This document shows positions 38,001 through 44,516 of a stretch of DNA of 64,000 bases, piece by piece; within the stretch, counting starts at the first letter, position 1; every line of letters begins with the position of its first letter. The position numbers and the translations under genes were made by a program. This stretch comes from Leptasterias polaris. Lineage: Eukaryota > Echinodermata > Asteroidea > Forcipulatida > Asteriidae. The notes under the pieces were generated by a model. It had not been told where the DNA came from. It saw only the letters and a list, made by a program, of their open reading frames with translations, and made no database searches. The stretch spans positions 1,116,001-1,180,000 of the forward strand of contig JAZGTN010000177.1 of assembly GCA_037783415.1 (NCBI GenBank), in the 5' to 3' direction.

Positions 38001-41000
38001 TAGAATCGATCAATTTGACTGTTTTCTTGCTGAATGTTTTCTGTTTTTAAATATTAAAAAAATAGTGTCAACCCTCTACCGCTAGAGTGCTGGCCGGATA
38101 TGAAATTCTAACCATATTTTAAAACTAATTTATCAGAAAACATCCAAGAATATAACGCAAAATGGAGTAGTACTACACTAGTTCGTTGCGATACAATAAC
38201 GGTTTTGTTGTAAGTGTCGGAAATGGACGCATTTGTGTACACTACAAATGCAGTACACGCGCACCCACGCACACAATGTGGTAACAAATTCCGATAAAAA
38301 TCACCTTTTTCGAGACGGTTTACCAATAAAAATCCGTTTGGCCCAGACTTACCTTCTTGATTTATCGACAGAGGATGTCTCAATAGTTACTTTGGTAGGT
38401 AGATTGTGCCGATGAAAAATGCAGAACTATCATTGACGACGACTGCAAAATGCTCCTTCGACTTAAGATCAACACTTTCTTGAAAATGGCCGCCGTTCAC
38501 TCTCAATTTACAACCGCCAGATTCAGGATATAAACAAACCCCAGAACAGGGTAAACACTGTCATGTGAACTTTAACATAATGAATTGCATATTCATGTCA
38601 AAAAAACAATATTCGGGCATTTTAACCAATCAGAAAACAGCAAGGAGTGTCCCTTCCATATTTAGAAATAACCTTTTTATTGTTCCCCTGTGACGCACTG
38701 ACATATTGGAGGTCAACACGCCTATTTACCAACTGTCTTAAATCTGACAAAAGAGGGCGCACTTTTTTAAAGGGGAAACAGCCGTGCAGAAAGTTACCTT
38801 GGACAAGTTACACCTGGACTTAAATTCCGCGATGGAACAGTTAACTCACTGTTCGAAACTGGCAGAATGTCACACATCGCGGGCGCTATGCACAGTCACC
38901 TTTGACCTATGCAGGATATGACGTGCTTGTGACGTAGTTTTCGCGCACTGAATTCATCAGCATTTTCTTGTTCATCTAGCCCAATTAAACTCCTCACAAA
39001 ATCGATCAAATCTGCCATGTTTCTAACCACAGTAGCGAAACTGCAGCAACTGGACGAGATTGAAAAAAGTGCTGAGCGTTGCTTTTGTATTGCATGCGCA
39101 CACCATTGATCACAACATTCGGCCTGCAGTGCATGCCGGAGAGACCGACCGAAAAATCATGCTACGCGCAGCGTCCACGATAACCAACGGTCTTTCTTCA
39201 GGGCGCCCGGCTGATCTGCCAAGTAATAAATATGCATAAGGTGACGTCGCGCGGTAACTTACGTCACTCAACCAATGAACATGCAACTTGTGAAGCTATA
39301 TGCAACGTCACGGGGCTTGCATATTCATTAGATGGACAAGTCTCAAGCTACAGTATATCGCGCGGCGTCACCTCATACATATTTATGACTTAGCAGATCA
39401 GCCGGGTGCCCTGACTTTCTCACGATCAACAGGCAGCAAATCATAAATAAGATGGCGGCCCCCAAGCACGACGAACTTCAATGTATTTTTTTTGGACGAA
39501 GTCATCGGTGAGCCCTGGCATGTATCATAATAATTCACCAGATGTAAGGAAAAAAATAAAGTAGGTTGGAGTAGTATGGGATGTTTATAAGTGGGAAAAA
39601 TTGATCGTACTTTTAAAACATACATGTAGCTGTAAATGGCGACTGTGATGAGACCGAGGTTGGGCTCTGGACCCCCGGCCATGAGGCGCAATACTCAGCG
39701 ATACTACATTCCCGAGCAGAAAATTAGCCGGCACTAAATTTGGGCTTGTGACAACACTGGTCAGTTTACCATACGTTCCCATTGCATTTAATTTTGTCAT
39801 TCTACAGAAAAGTCGTGGTACTTTAGCAAAAAAAGTCCAATGGGAACACGGCTTTAGACACTTATAGCATGAATTATGTTATTGTGCACACATTACAATG
39901 AACAATTTTGACTTGTTCTTTTGGTTTAACATGAAGAGTAGTTCAAAAGCCAAAAGAGGTCGCGGAAGACTTCCGCTCAGCCACAGTAACTTAACAGGGC
40001 CGCTAAAAAGTCCAATGGGAACGCTCCGCGCTGTAACCCTACCGCGACCACGATGTAAAACGCTATACAAACAACACCACTTCCTGTATACGACACAACT
40101 ATACACAGAGGGCGCGCGAAAATGGTAGTATGGTTCCCTGTCTCGTTTGCACTGATGTCAGCGTGTGTACACGTAGCAATCTCGACCAGTTGCTGCAGTT
40201 TCGCTACTGTGCACAATGTGGTTAGAAACATGGCAGATTTGATCGATTTTGTGAGGAGTTTAATTGGACTAGATGAACGTGAAAATGCTGATGAATTCAA
40301 CGCGAGAAAACTACGTCACAGGCAAGTCATATCCTGCTTAGGTCAAAGGTGACTGTGCACAGTGCCCGCGATGTGTGACATTCTGCCAGTTTCGAACAGC
40401 AAGTTAACTGTTCCGTCGCGGAATTTAAGTCCAGGTGGGAACGCACGATAGAATTACACTTAATCCAGTCACGGTAACTTACTGCGTGGCCGCGGAAGAA
40501 AAAGTCCAATGGGAACACGGCTTTACACTTAAGCAAGAACCACGCAAAAGCCAAAACCCCAACTGTCCGAGATCATATCCTCAAATGTCTTTTTCAAGAA
40601 AGTACTGCTGGTATCACTCCTCGCAATCGATCAAAATAATCTGCAGGGTTTCTTCACAAAGGAGAAAGTGTCAAAGAATGTAAATGATCAATTGTTATTA
40701 AAACACAGATGGCAGCCTAATTATTTTTAGAAGTCCCAAAGAGTGCTTGGTCCTAACTTGTGGAATTGCAGTAAAGTTTGTATTACTATTACTACATGTG
40801 TCTACAAAACAATAGTCCTACCCACACTGAAACCATCACGCTTTGGACTCGCATCTCATCTGGGAGCAATAGGCCCCTACAGTAAAAGCAAGCTATCAGA
40901 TTTATTATCAACAATTGTCATAATACAACAGAACACCAGGCACAGTTAGTCTCTTAAAAACAGCAAGTATGGTCAACTACAACAAGCCAGACGGCACATC

Positions 41001-44000
41001 AGTTGACTGGTAGACTAACCAGGATGTACACAATTCTCAACAAATTAGTACAAAATCCCTGAAGGATATCTGATTCCAAATAATCACTCATCAACAATAA
41101 TGGGAATGTAGTAAGCAAAAATTATGCCCACAAAGAACAACAATATTTGACAACAGCTTTTTTCCAATGGAACAACAAAATATTTGAACTAGGCTAATTG
41201 GAACAACCTCACATCTACATCTACATGATTAATATGTACATGTACATCTACATGTACGTACAATCATCCATAGATGACTTCCTGCTGTCACACCCTTCAT
41301 TATGAAGGAACTATTCTTTGGAAAAAAGAATGCCCCTCTCACTTATGCCTCACTTATGATTGGCCATGTGCCATATCTAAAGTCTAAATGTTGGTGGGGT
41401 GTATGTTTTCAAAATAGGATGGTTTACCAACTATGTAACTTCCTTCCTCTATGTAATGCTACATGTAGTTACAACTATGATCTAGTCCTGGTAGGATACA
41501 AATCAGTCTCCATTGCACTGCCACTGATATGACAGTGGCAGTGCAATGGAGACTGACAGTGACACACAGGCTTTAAGCCAGAATTTGAAAATAGGGTGTC
41601 CAAATTTGACTGGATTAAAAAACAGCTAGGTGTCCAATTTTTGGGGGCAACTCTTCTCAGCTGTCAGTTCTGAAATAAAATTTGATCCCTTTGTCGGTAA
41701 ATAGTAAATGGGCGATCAGTATAAGATTAGATACATGTATGTTGATAAATTATATCTTGCCGAGTGAAAGTTACCTTTCTCTGCAGCAGGCAGATAGTAA
41801 CAATTACAGTATGTAAATGGATGTGGGGGAGCGTTTGTTTTGCTTACCATTTCAGGTATTCAGATGTAAAAATTTTGTAATGTGTACAAAAATTTACTTG
41901 GCCGAATAAACAGGGCGTCTTCAAAGGCGTCTGGCAGTTTTTCAGGCCGTCCAAAAATAAAATAGGGCATCCAAAAGACGCCTGGACGCATTGCTGGCAA
42001 AAACCTTGCTGACACACACAGAGAACCAACTACCAGGGCTTGTAGTACTATAGTGTAAAGTACCAGTGAATCGATAGCGCAACAACCTCAATGGTTCTAG
42101 AAGTAGACACAATAGCATTTACATTTGTACCTCATTCCAGTAGAATCGTCCTAACTATAATGTAGATGGGACGTCACCAGTTCTCAACTTGAATGTTTCA
42201 AATTTTGGGATGGCCCAACTTAAGCTGGGATCCAGAGATCTTTCACCATGCAGGGGATCAGGACCAGCCTTCTTTTTTTTTAGATGGTTTAACACATGAC
42301 TGCTAAACAGTGCTAGTATGGAGTAATAATTGATTCTTATCAGTTTTTTCTTGGGTGTTTCTTCCTCAAGAATATTACTGAGTAAGTGGAGAGGATGGAT
42401 GGATAGTTGGGCTGTCCCACCCACCTGTAACAACAACCAAGTTCGGACCGGTCTCAACTATTTGGGATGATTCTATTTTTGGGACAGAACAACCTCCTAC
42501 ATGTAGTCATGATAAAGTCATCATACTAGTTAATGTATTGACTACAGTAGCTGTGAACTACAATATGTACATGTAGATAAGCAGAATAAAACAGCTACCA
42601 TGGACCATGTGTTACAATTTGGCAAATTTTAAAGCATTTTTGGGCCTACATGTTCAACACTTTTTTAAACGCTAGGATTGGACATTATCTGGTAATGCAG
42701 GGTTCGATTGGATGATCATGTGTTTTGGGGGTAAAAAGTGTACAAATGCCCTACAATGTACATTATTCAAAACAAAAAAATAAGGAGTAACAAACTGCTC
42801 CAAAATCCATCAAAGACCTCTATCAACTTAAACTTTAAATCTCTGAGATACGTAAGAGATGTTGCCAGTTAAAAATACGAGAAAATAAGAGACAATTTTC
42901 GGCTAAAATCTGAGCTGATGTCTAAATTGACTGCCCACAATCTGCAGATCATCAGATCGAGCTGCCAAATCTGCAGAACGCAATCTGCAGATTGTGCAAA
43001 TCATTAGAAGGTGCTCAATAATTGCATCGACTGACAGTGACACAAAAAAGCAGGATCACACGTGGTGCGACCAATTCTTCTTTTTTTTAAAGAAAAATAT
43101 CTGACACAATCAAACCTTAATTAACTGGCAACATCTCCTGCATGAGGCATGAGGTGAGTTTAGGCATACATGTAGGACTAGACCCAGTAACTGGGGCGCT
43201 GTACTCCTTTTTGGAAATTTTGACATCGGTCGTACCTAGCGCCCCAGGAATGCGTTACATGCAAGCACAGCATTCCCTGATATCGCATCATTTTGAATAC
43301 GGAAGCCACAAAAAATGCCTCAGAACGACAAAAATACCCAACAAAATAGCTTTAAAAACGCCTACTGGCTTCTTGATATGTCTAAAGATGCAACATCAGG
43401 TGACGCGTGACCCTCTAGCCCTCACAGTTTCATCGTCGCGATGCATTCTGGGTAGTAGATTTAATCAACGACTGTTTGCAGCAAGTGCACCATTCTTTCC
43501 CATCACAACACGCCCCGTCGACGAATACATTGCCCACACTGTGTGCACTCGCTGCAAACATAGTTGACGGTCCTGATGAGAGCAGGATTGCCATTTTCTC
43601 CGATCGACTTGACAAAAAACGTAAAATTTCAGCACAAAACAAAATCGTGAGTACATTTAAATACCTGATGTTGCATCTTTAGACATATCATTATCAAGAA
43701 GCCAGTAGGCCTAGGCGTTTTTAAAGCTATTTTGTTGATGGGTATTTTTGTCGTTCTGAGGCATTTTTTGTGGCTTCCGTATTCAAAATGATGCGATATC
43801 AGGGAATGCTGTGCTTGCATGTAACGCATTCCTGGGGCGCTAGATACGACCGATGATGTCAAAATTTAAAAAAAGGAGTACAGCACCCCAGTTACTGGGT
43901 CTAGCATACATGTAGCATAGGATCGAGTTAGGACCCAATTATAATATAAAAGATCTTTGCATTGCCAAATTTCGATACATGGGTCATTGTGCATGTTGTG

Positions 44001-44516
44001 TGGGCCTTGTCACGGAATCACACACAGTGCCACAGGACAGGGTAATTTTGTCAGGCAACTTGTTGGAATTGACTGCATCTAGCTAGCATGGACAATATAT
44101 ATGGAGGCAACCATCTGCACTGCGAGCATGCACAGCACAACGAACAAGGATCAGAAAACACTTCAGCGGCACAGGCAAGATACATTTTCTAGCTTTGTAA
44201 CTCACTATCCCCAAGAAAATAAGGAGAAAACTGAAATTAGAATGAATTTTGTTTAGATTGCCTGAGCTGGTTGCATGAAACTGCCCTTTCTACGTACCCT
44301 CCGTAATGCCGTACGCGCCACGGTCTATCTAAACCATGATTCCTTCCACCATGATGATCTAACGTTACATTCGTACACAACGCGACGCATAACGATCGAC
44401 TACGGTACGACGAGAGTAGACAGGATTATCGCAAATCATTGTCGTTCCAGTTTAAACATTTTATATTATGACACTCACCCAGCGTCATTTGCTTCTTTGA
44501 ATAAATCTCCTTCCAT
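20309..44516 (-). CDS. CEP63: CEP63/DEUP1-family centriole duplication protein, complete 15-exon coding region
   Basis: CEP63 is a coiled-coil scaffold of the mother centriole that binds CEP152 and helps recruit PLK4 for centriole duplication; DEUP1 is its vertebrate paralogue in multiciliated cells. Exons on the minus strand: 44516-44479, 35026-34840, 34506-34411, 33451-33308, 31116-31003, 29853-29599, 28541-28396, 27115-26972, 26174-26057, 25821-25624, 24798-24628, 23540-23398, 22949-22789, 21816-21461, 20503-20309. They total 2466 nt (821 aa plus stop; human CEP63 is about 700 aa) and every junction has GT/AG ends and a consistent phase. The N-terminal TSCEAELQELMRQIDIMV is almost identical to vertebrate CEP63. 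The middle is heptad-rich coiled coil, followed by a Ser/Pro/His-rich linker and a short C-terminal helix. Intron 1 (9.45 kb) is full of transposons. Confidence 0.93.
20504..21460 (-). other. CEP63: CEP63 intron 14 with a nested palindromic MITE
   Basis: The intron runs from the donor gtaagc (21460-21455) to the acceptor cag before 20503. It contains the inverted-repeat element listed at 20676-20920. No other structure was recognised. Confidence 0.85.
20676..20920. mobile_element. MITE with inverted ends TATAGACC(T/C)ATTGCACAA
   Basis: The left end (ctatagacctattgcacaa) is the complement of the right end (ttgtgcaatgggtctata), and similarity continues inward through caggagacgcg and tggcggacag-type words. 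The centre carries no gene. Ends of TATA form suggest a TA target duplication. It lies in CEP63 intron 14. Confidence 0.75.
21461..21816 (-). CDS. CEP63: CEP63 exon 14 (Ser/Pro/His-rich linker)
   Basis: The acceptor ttatttctctgatctttcag is strong. The exon starts with two bases that complete an Arg codon and ends in phase 0 at ccacg before gtaagc. Residues 639-757 are low-complexity Ser, His and Pro, with SP/TP sites such as TPRTRRQSPAARKLFEDD. This corresponds to the SP-rich region of vertebrate CEP63 before the C-terminal helix. Confidence 0.88.
22789..22949 (-). CDS. CEP63: CEP63 exon 13 (coiled coil)
   Basis: The acceptor is tacttctttag and the donor gtaagt. The phases (one completing base in, one base out) agree with both neighbours. 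It encodes about residues 585-638, a charged Leu-heptad segment (LKLLAERHNHDKELLQCQL and LRDLCSSLKQKLKEKTHLL). Confidence 0.9.
23398..23540 (-). CDS. CEP63: CEP63 exon 12 (coiled coil)
   Basis: The acceptor is ttgtgtatag; the exon ends two bases into an Arg codon before gtaag. It encodes residues 538-584, beginning EENSILQRKLTSITHLLHDS, and is comparable to the SENQQLQKDLMNTKSQL region of vertebrate CEP63. Confidence 0.88.
23990..24640. repeat. 49-bp minisatellite copying the CEP63 exon 11 5' splice site
   Basis: Words of the form gtac(c/t)(t/c)(c/t)tgaatcc start at 23996 and recur every 49 bp through 24584 (13 units); a related word at 24633 is the parental exon end. Read on the minus strand, each unit carries a degenerate copy of the last 18 nt of exon 11 (ending ctgcag or ctacag) followed by a gttagt donor. 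Units differ by only a few bases. Confidence 0.95.
24628..24798 (-). CDS. CEP63: CEP63 exon 11 (coiled coil)
   Basis: The phase is 0 in and 0 out; the exon begins ITNAQLDALRIENHSLRDSS after gatgatgtgcag. It covers residues 481-537 and matches the LENRHLSEMVMKLE part of vertebrate CEP63. The donor is ctgcag followed by gttagt, and a minisatellite of copies of this junction begins at once downstream. Confidence 0.88.
25624..25821 (-). CDS. CEP63: CEP63 exon 10 (conserved coiled coil)
   Basis: The phase is 0 in and 0 out, residues 415-480. LDGMRSEVAALTSDLHHRDM aligns closely with vertebrate CEP63 ([20 protein letters not shown]), one of the best-conserved blocks and a strong anchor for the assignment. 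The donor is ctgcag then gtgaat. Confidence 0.93.
26057..26174 (-). CDS. CEP63: CEP63 exon 9 (coiled coil)
   Basis: One base completes an Arg codon; the exon ends in phase 0 at aatcag before gttagg. It encodes about residues 375-414 (LDESHLECARLNTELAKKID and EGSEVKQLKQQLNQ), corresponding to the KEEIKKLKEQ-type region of vertebrate CEP63. Confidence 0.88.
26230..26580 (-). mobile_element. LINE reverse-transcriptase C-terminal fragment
   Basis: On the minus strand the segment encodes LQRLQKTAANLKIIAQKSDH, then LLKKLHWLPVHECIDFK, then RVFYAAASDLWNNL. These are the typical post-RT motifs of CR1/Rex-like non-LTR elements (LQRVQNAAARL, LRELHWLPVRxRI, SFxxAAPxLWNSL). Stops and frameshifts break it. 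It sits inside CEP63 intron 8, in the same orientation as the gene. Confidence 0.8.
26972..27115 (-). CDS. CEP63: CEP63 exon 8 (coiled coil)
   Basis: The exon starts with one completing base after tgtttag and ends two bases into an Arg codon before gtattt. Residues 327-374 (CLKEDSAQETVHKIHELQYE and further heptads) are strongly charged coiled coil. Confidence 0.88.
28396..28541 (-). CDS. CEP63: CEP63 exon 7 (coiled coil)
   Basis: The phase is 0 in and two bases out, with acceptor catgttgcag and donor gtaatt. It encodes about residues 279-326, HLEDENNHLRCELESRDGLI and LKQHKHQLAKMEESLALKED. No deviation from a regular coiled coil is visible. Confidence 0.9.
28982..29329. mobile_element. hAT-type MITE with perfect 8-bp target duplication and extreme G/T and C runs
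   Basis: The ends are caggcccgtaaccagg and ccttggttacgcgcctg, imperfect inverted repeats beginning CAGG as in hAT elements. They are flanked on both sides by cttacaac (28974-28981 and 29330-29337), a perfect 8-bp target-site duplication. The interior is runs of G broken by short T runs, ending in a long C run (29289-29314). It lies in CEP63 intron 6. Confidence 0.88.
29599..29853 (-). CDS. CEP63: CEP63 exon 6 (coiled coil)
   Basis: The largest coiled-coil exon, 85 codons, phase 0 in and 0 out. The acceptor is ttgtttctttag and the donor gtatga. Residues 194-278 include GYQDQLGKRRQLLEQTEMNF and LEKRLDEMEDSKRNEDGERR. Confidence 0.92.
30300..30380 (+). mobile_element. Possible LINE 3' tail
   Basis: The words gcgcctaataaatgttgtg followed by tattattattata resemble the 3' end common to CR1/Rex-like LINEs (a gcgcttaataaa-type signal followed by a short TTA repeat). 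No coding part is attached. It lies in CEP63 intron 5. Confidence 0.4.
31003..31116 (-). CDS. CEP63: CEP63 exon 5 (conserved coiled coil)
   Basis: The phase is 0 in and 0 out, 38 codons, residues 156-193. The peptide NGWEIQKRAFKQQIQSLETQ followed by RKTMADKLELL aligns with vertebrate CEP63 [20 protein letters not shown] followed by RKALAEQSE, a strong anchor. Confidence 0.93.
31405..31565 (-). mobile_element. tRNA-derived SINE, interrupted by another element
   Basis: The minus strand reads an A box (tagctcagttggtagagc) and a degenerate B box. The body words gggagactgccaacat and attgacaaaata are shared with the copies near 32770 and 56820. A palindromic element (31566-32507) follows immediately, and SINE sequence resumes after it. 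Confidence 0.65.
31566..32507. mobile_element. Palindromic-ended DNA element, 942 bp
   Basis: The two ends are exact inverted repeats of 21 bp: tatagactgtgcaagtctcg at the left and its complement at 32488-32507. The inside contains a second, smaller MITE (31652-31888) and a 60-codon frame at 31956-32138 without recognised similarity. It has SINE sequence on both sides, so it may have inserted into a SINE cluster. Confidence 0.7.
31652..31888. mobile_element. MITE with ttaaagggacacgttgcc inverted ends
   Basis: The left end ttaaagggacacgttgcctt is the complement of the right end aaggcaacgtgtccctttaa, and inverted similarity continues through the next ~40 bp (gggcgagttggtctaataaa and its complement). 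No gene inside. It is nested in the 942-bp element. Confidence 0.85.
32600..32850. mobile_element. tRNA-derived SINE copies in opposed orientation
   Basis: A minus-strand copy shows ggttgcaggttcaagtcctg around 32670-32690 (B box), and the shared body continues to 32810 with attgacaaaatagggagact. A tRNA-like A box on the plus strand (aatagctcagttggttgag) begins near 32820 and is cut off at about 32845. Confidence 0.6.
33308..33451 (-). CDS. CEP63: CEP63 exon 4 (coiled coil)
   Basis: The phase is 0 in and 0 out, 48 codons, residues 108-155 (LSSLQRDYERVQRHHSKQAV and FQDTLDELKKAQLSIQ). The donor is atccag then gtagat. Confidence 0.9.
33525..33975. mobile_element. Foldback element with arms of about 140 bp
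   Basis: The arms at about 33525-33668 and 33825-33970 are inverted copies: ctgggtagattacgttctttt and tattctactgccacagagta on the left reappear as complements on the right. The centre (about 150 bp) has no gene. It lies in CEP63 intron 3. Confidence 0.8.
34007..34059. repeat. Perfect 25-bp hairpin with 3-nt loop
   Basis: The arm 34007-34031 (beginning tgaaaaagttgagtgcactc) is the exact complement of 34035-34059, separated by atg. It sits 30-40 bp from the foldback element in CEP63 intron 3. Confidence 0.95.
34411..34506 (-). CDS. CEP63: CEP63 exon 3 (coiled coil)
   Basis: The phase is 0 in and 0 out, 32 codons, residues 76-107 (VGRLRHQLDSSKEDQRLL and YEQKLAQLGTQ). It corresponds to the MEYKQELKKLHEEL part of vertebrate CEP63. 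The donor is actcag then gtacat. Confidence 0.9.
34840..35026 (-). CDS. CEP63: CEP63 exon 2 (conserved N-terminal domain)
   Basis: The exon holds the family signature: TSCEAELQELMRQIDIMV at about residues 18-35, nearly identical to vertebrate CEP63 and DEUP1. It begins with one base that completes the Gly codon left by exon 1 and ends in phase 0 (caagag then gtttgt). An internal ATG at 35010-35008 could also start translation just before TSCEAEL, but exon 1 restores the vertebrate-like longer N-terminus. Confidence 0.95.
36246..37528 (+). pseudogene. Decayed transposon gene resembling the RAG1 N-terminal zinc-binding region (N-RAG-TP type)
   Basis: One + frame from 36246 reads KLCRICGKSFG, a TAA stop, then QKELFAVFGISP, a TAG stop, then EDTRDVHPTCFPYNCGRKD. 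Order and spacing match vertebrate RAG1, where KLCRICGVSFK is followed by LKVFKIDV and DTIHPTRFCHNCW. In a neighbouring frame APCHVC follows (near 36522), like RAG1 NCDVC, implying a frameshift. Farther on, TTMSANKALAMMKYRHLRG (about 37080-37140) and INMKLHMLEDHVINQLRRF (about 37390-37445) resemble parts of multi-domain mobile-element proteins known to me only by sequence memory. RAG1-core catalytic residues are not seen. The gene is not functional. Confidence 0.6.
38760..39066. repeat. Left arm of a ~300-bp inverted duplication
   Basis: This block is the inverted counterpart of 40182-40480, matching through words such as gacttaaattccgcg and gaatgtcacacatcgcgggc, with about 7% divergence in the coding part. 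It carries the minus-strand copy of the 40-codon frame. Confidence 0.85.
38896..39018 (-). CDS. 40-codon open frame, minus copy of an inverted pair
   Basis: The frame begins MADLIDFVRSLIGLDEQENA and stays open to a TGA, with the plus-strand partner at 40230-40352. The two copies differ at 9 of 123 bases, five of them changing amino acids, and neither has a stop or indel. I do not recognise the peptide. It may be an exon of the transposon's own gene; a free microprotein is unproven. Confidence 0.3.
   Translation of the reverse strand: MADLIDFVRSLIGLDEQENADEFSARKLRHKHVISCIGQR
39199..39413. mobile_element. hAT-type MITE, 215 bp
   Basis: The ends are cagggcgcccggctgatctgc and its near-complement gcagatcagccgggtgccctg, followed by paired atatttat/gtgacgtcgcgcg-like inner blocks. 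The flanks tctttctt and actttctc agree at six of eight positions, compatible with an aged 8-bp target duplication. CAGGG ends and 8-bp duplications are typical of hAT elements. It is nested inside the 5.05-kb transposon. Confidence 0.8.
40182..40480. repeat. Right arm of the ~300-bp inverted duplication
   Basis: This is the partner of 38760-39066. It adjoins the right terminal repeat of the 5.05-kb transposon, so it is the subterminal part of that element; the left arm is probably a second, end-truncated copy of the same family. Confidence 0.85.
40230..40352 (+). CDS. 40-codon open frame, plus copy of an inverted pair
   Basis: The frame starts MADLIDFVRSLIGLDERENA after gttagaaac and ends with TGA at 40352. 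It is oriented toward the nearby transposon end at 40522. See the minus copy for divergence. No family recognised. Confidence 0.3.
   Translation: MADLIDFVRSLIGLDERENADEFNARKLRHRQVISCLGQR
41504..41555. repeat. Perfect 23-bp hairpin with 6-nt loop
   Basis: The arm 41504-41526 (cagtctccattgcactgcca and 3 more bases) is the exact complement of 41533-41555, with loop atatga. It is in CEP63 intron 1. Confidence 0.95.
43176..43904. mobile_element. Long-armed foldback element, Mutator-like
   Basis: Arms of about 240 bp (43176-43415 and 43665-43904) are inverted copies, e.g. ctagacccagtaactggggc at the left end and its near-complement at the right. The element is flanked by catacatgtag on both sides (43165-43175 and 43905-43915), an 11-bp duplication in the range of Mutator-like elements. 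The centre has a smaller inverted repeat (gcagcaagtgca and tgcactcgctgc) and no transposase. Confidence 0.8.
44479..44516 (-). CDS. CEP63: CEP63 exon 1, coding part (start codon)
   Basis: ATG at 44516-44514 in a good context (ctaaagATGg) opens MEGDLFKEANDAG. After 38 nt a consensus donor gtgagt follows, leaving two bases (GG) that are completed to Gly by the first base of exon 2. The join reads through to MTSCEAELQELM, comparable in length with vertebrate MEALLEGIQNRGHGGGFLTS. Matching phase, position and length support this short exon despite the 9.45-kb intron. Confidence 0.75.

Larger units (their letters stand above)
35469..40522. mobile_element. 5.05-kb DNA transposon with 40-bp perfect terminal inverted repeats and TTA target duplication
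   Basis: The first 40 bases (agccgtgttcccattggact, then ttttcttccgcggccacgca) recur exactly as the complement at 40483-40522. Both ends are flanked by tta (35466-35468 and 40523-40525), consistent with a 3-bp target duplication as in PIF/Harbinger elements. A further end-like copy stops at 39853, also followed by tta, and a partial one lies near 40010, suggesting nested or rearranged copies. Inside are a decayed RAG1-NTD-like gene (36246-37528), an inverted pair of 40-codon frames and a nested hAT MITE. It lies in CEP63 intron 1. Confidence 0.75.
35027..44478 (-). other. CEP63: CEP63 intron 1, a 9.45-kb transposon-rich intron
   Basis: The donor gtgagt lies at 44478-44473 and the acceptor at 35028-35027. 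The intron contains the 5.05-kb transposon 35469-40522 (with its RAG1-NTD-like relic), an hAT-type MITE, a perfect hairpin and a long foldback element. Nothing in it looks like a functional host gene. Confidence 0.8.

Noticed and set aside
38896..40352. Host first exon for CEP63 in the MADLIDF frames
   Set aside because: The frames occur as an inverted pair inside a transposon and their splice context does not fit exon 2; the exon at 44479-44516 fits better.
43142..43862. Paired frames on both strands (141 and 77 codons)
   Set aside because: Both are translations of the two inverted arms of one foldback element, hence their shared peptides.
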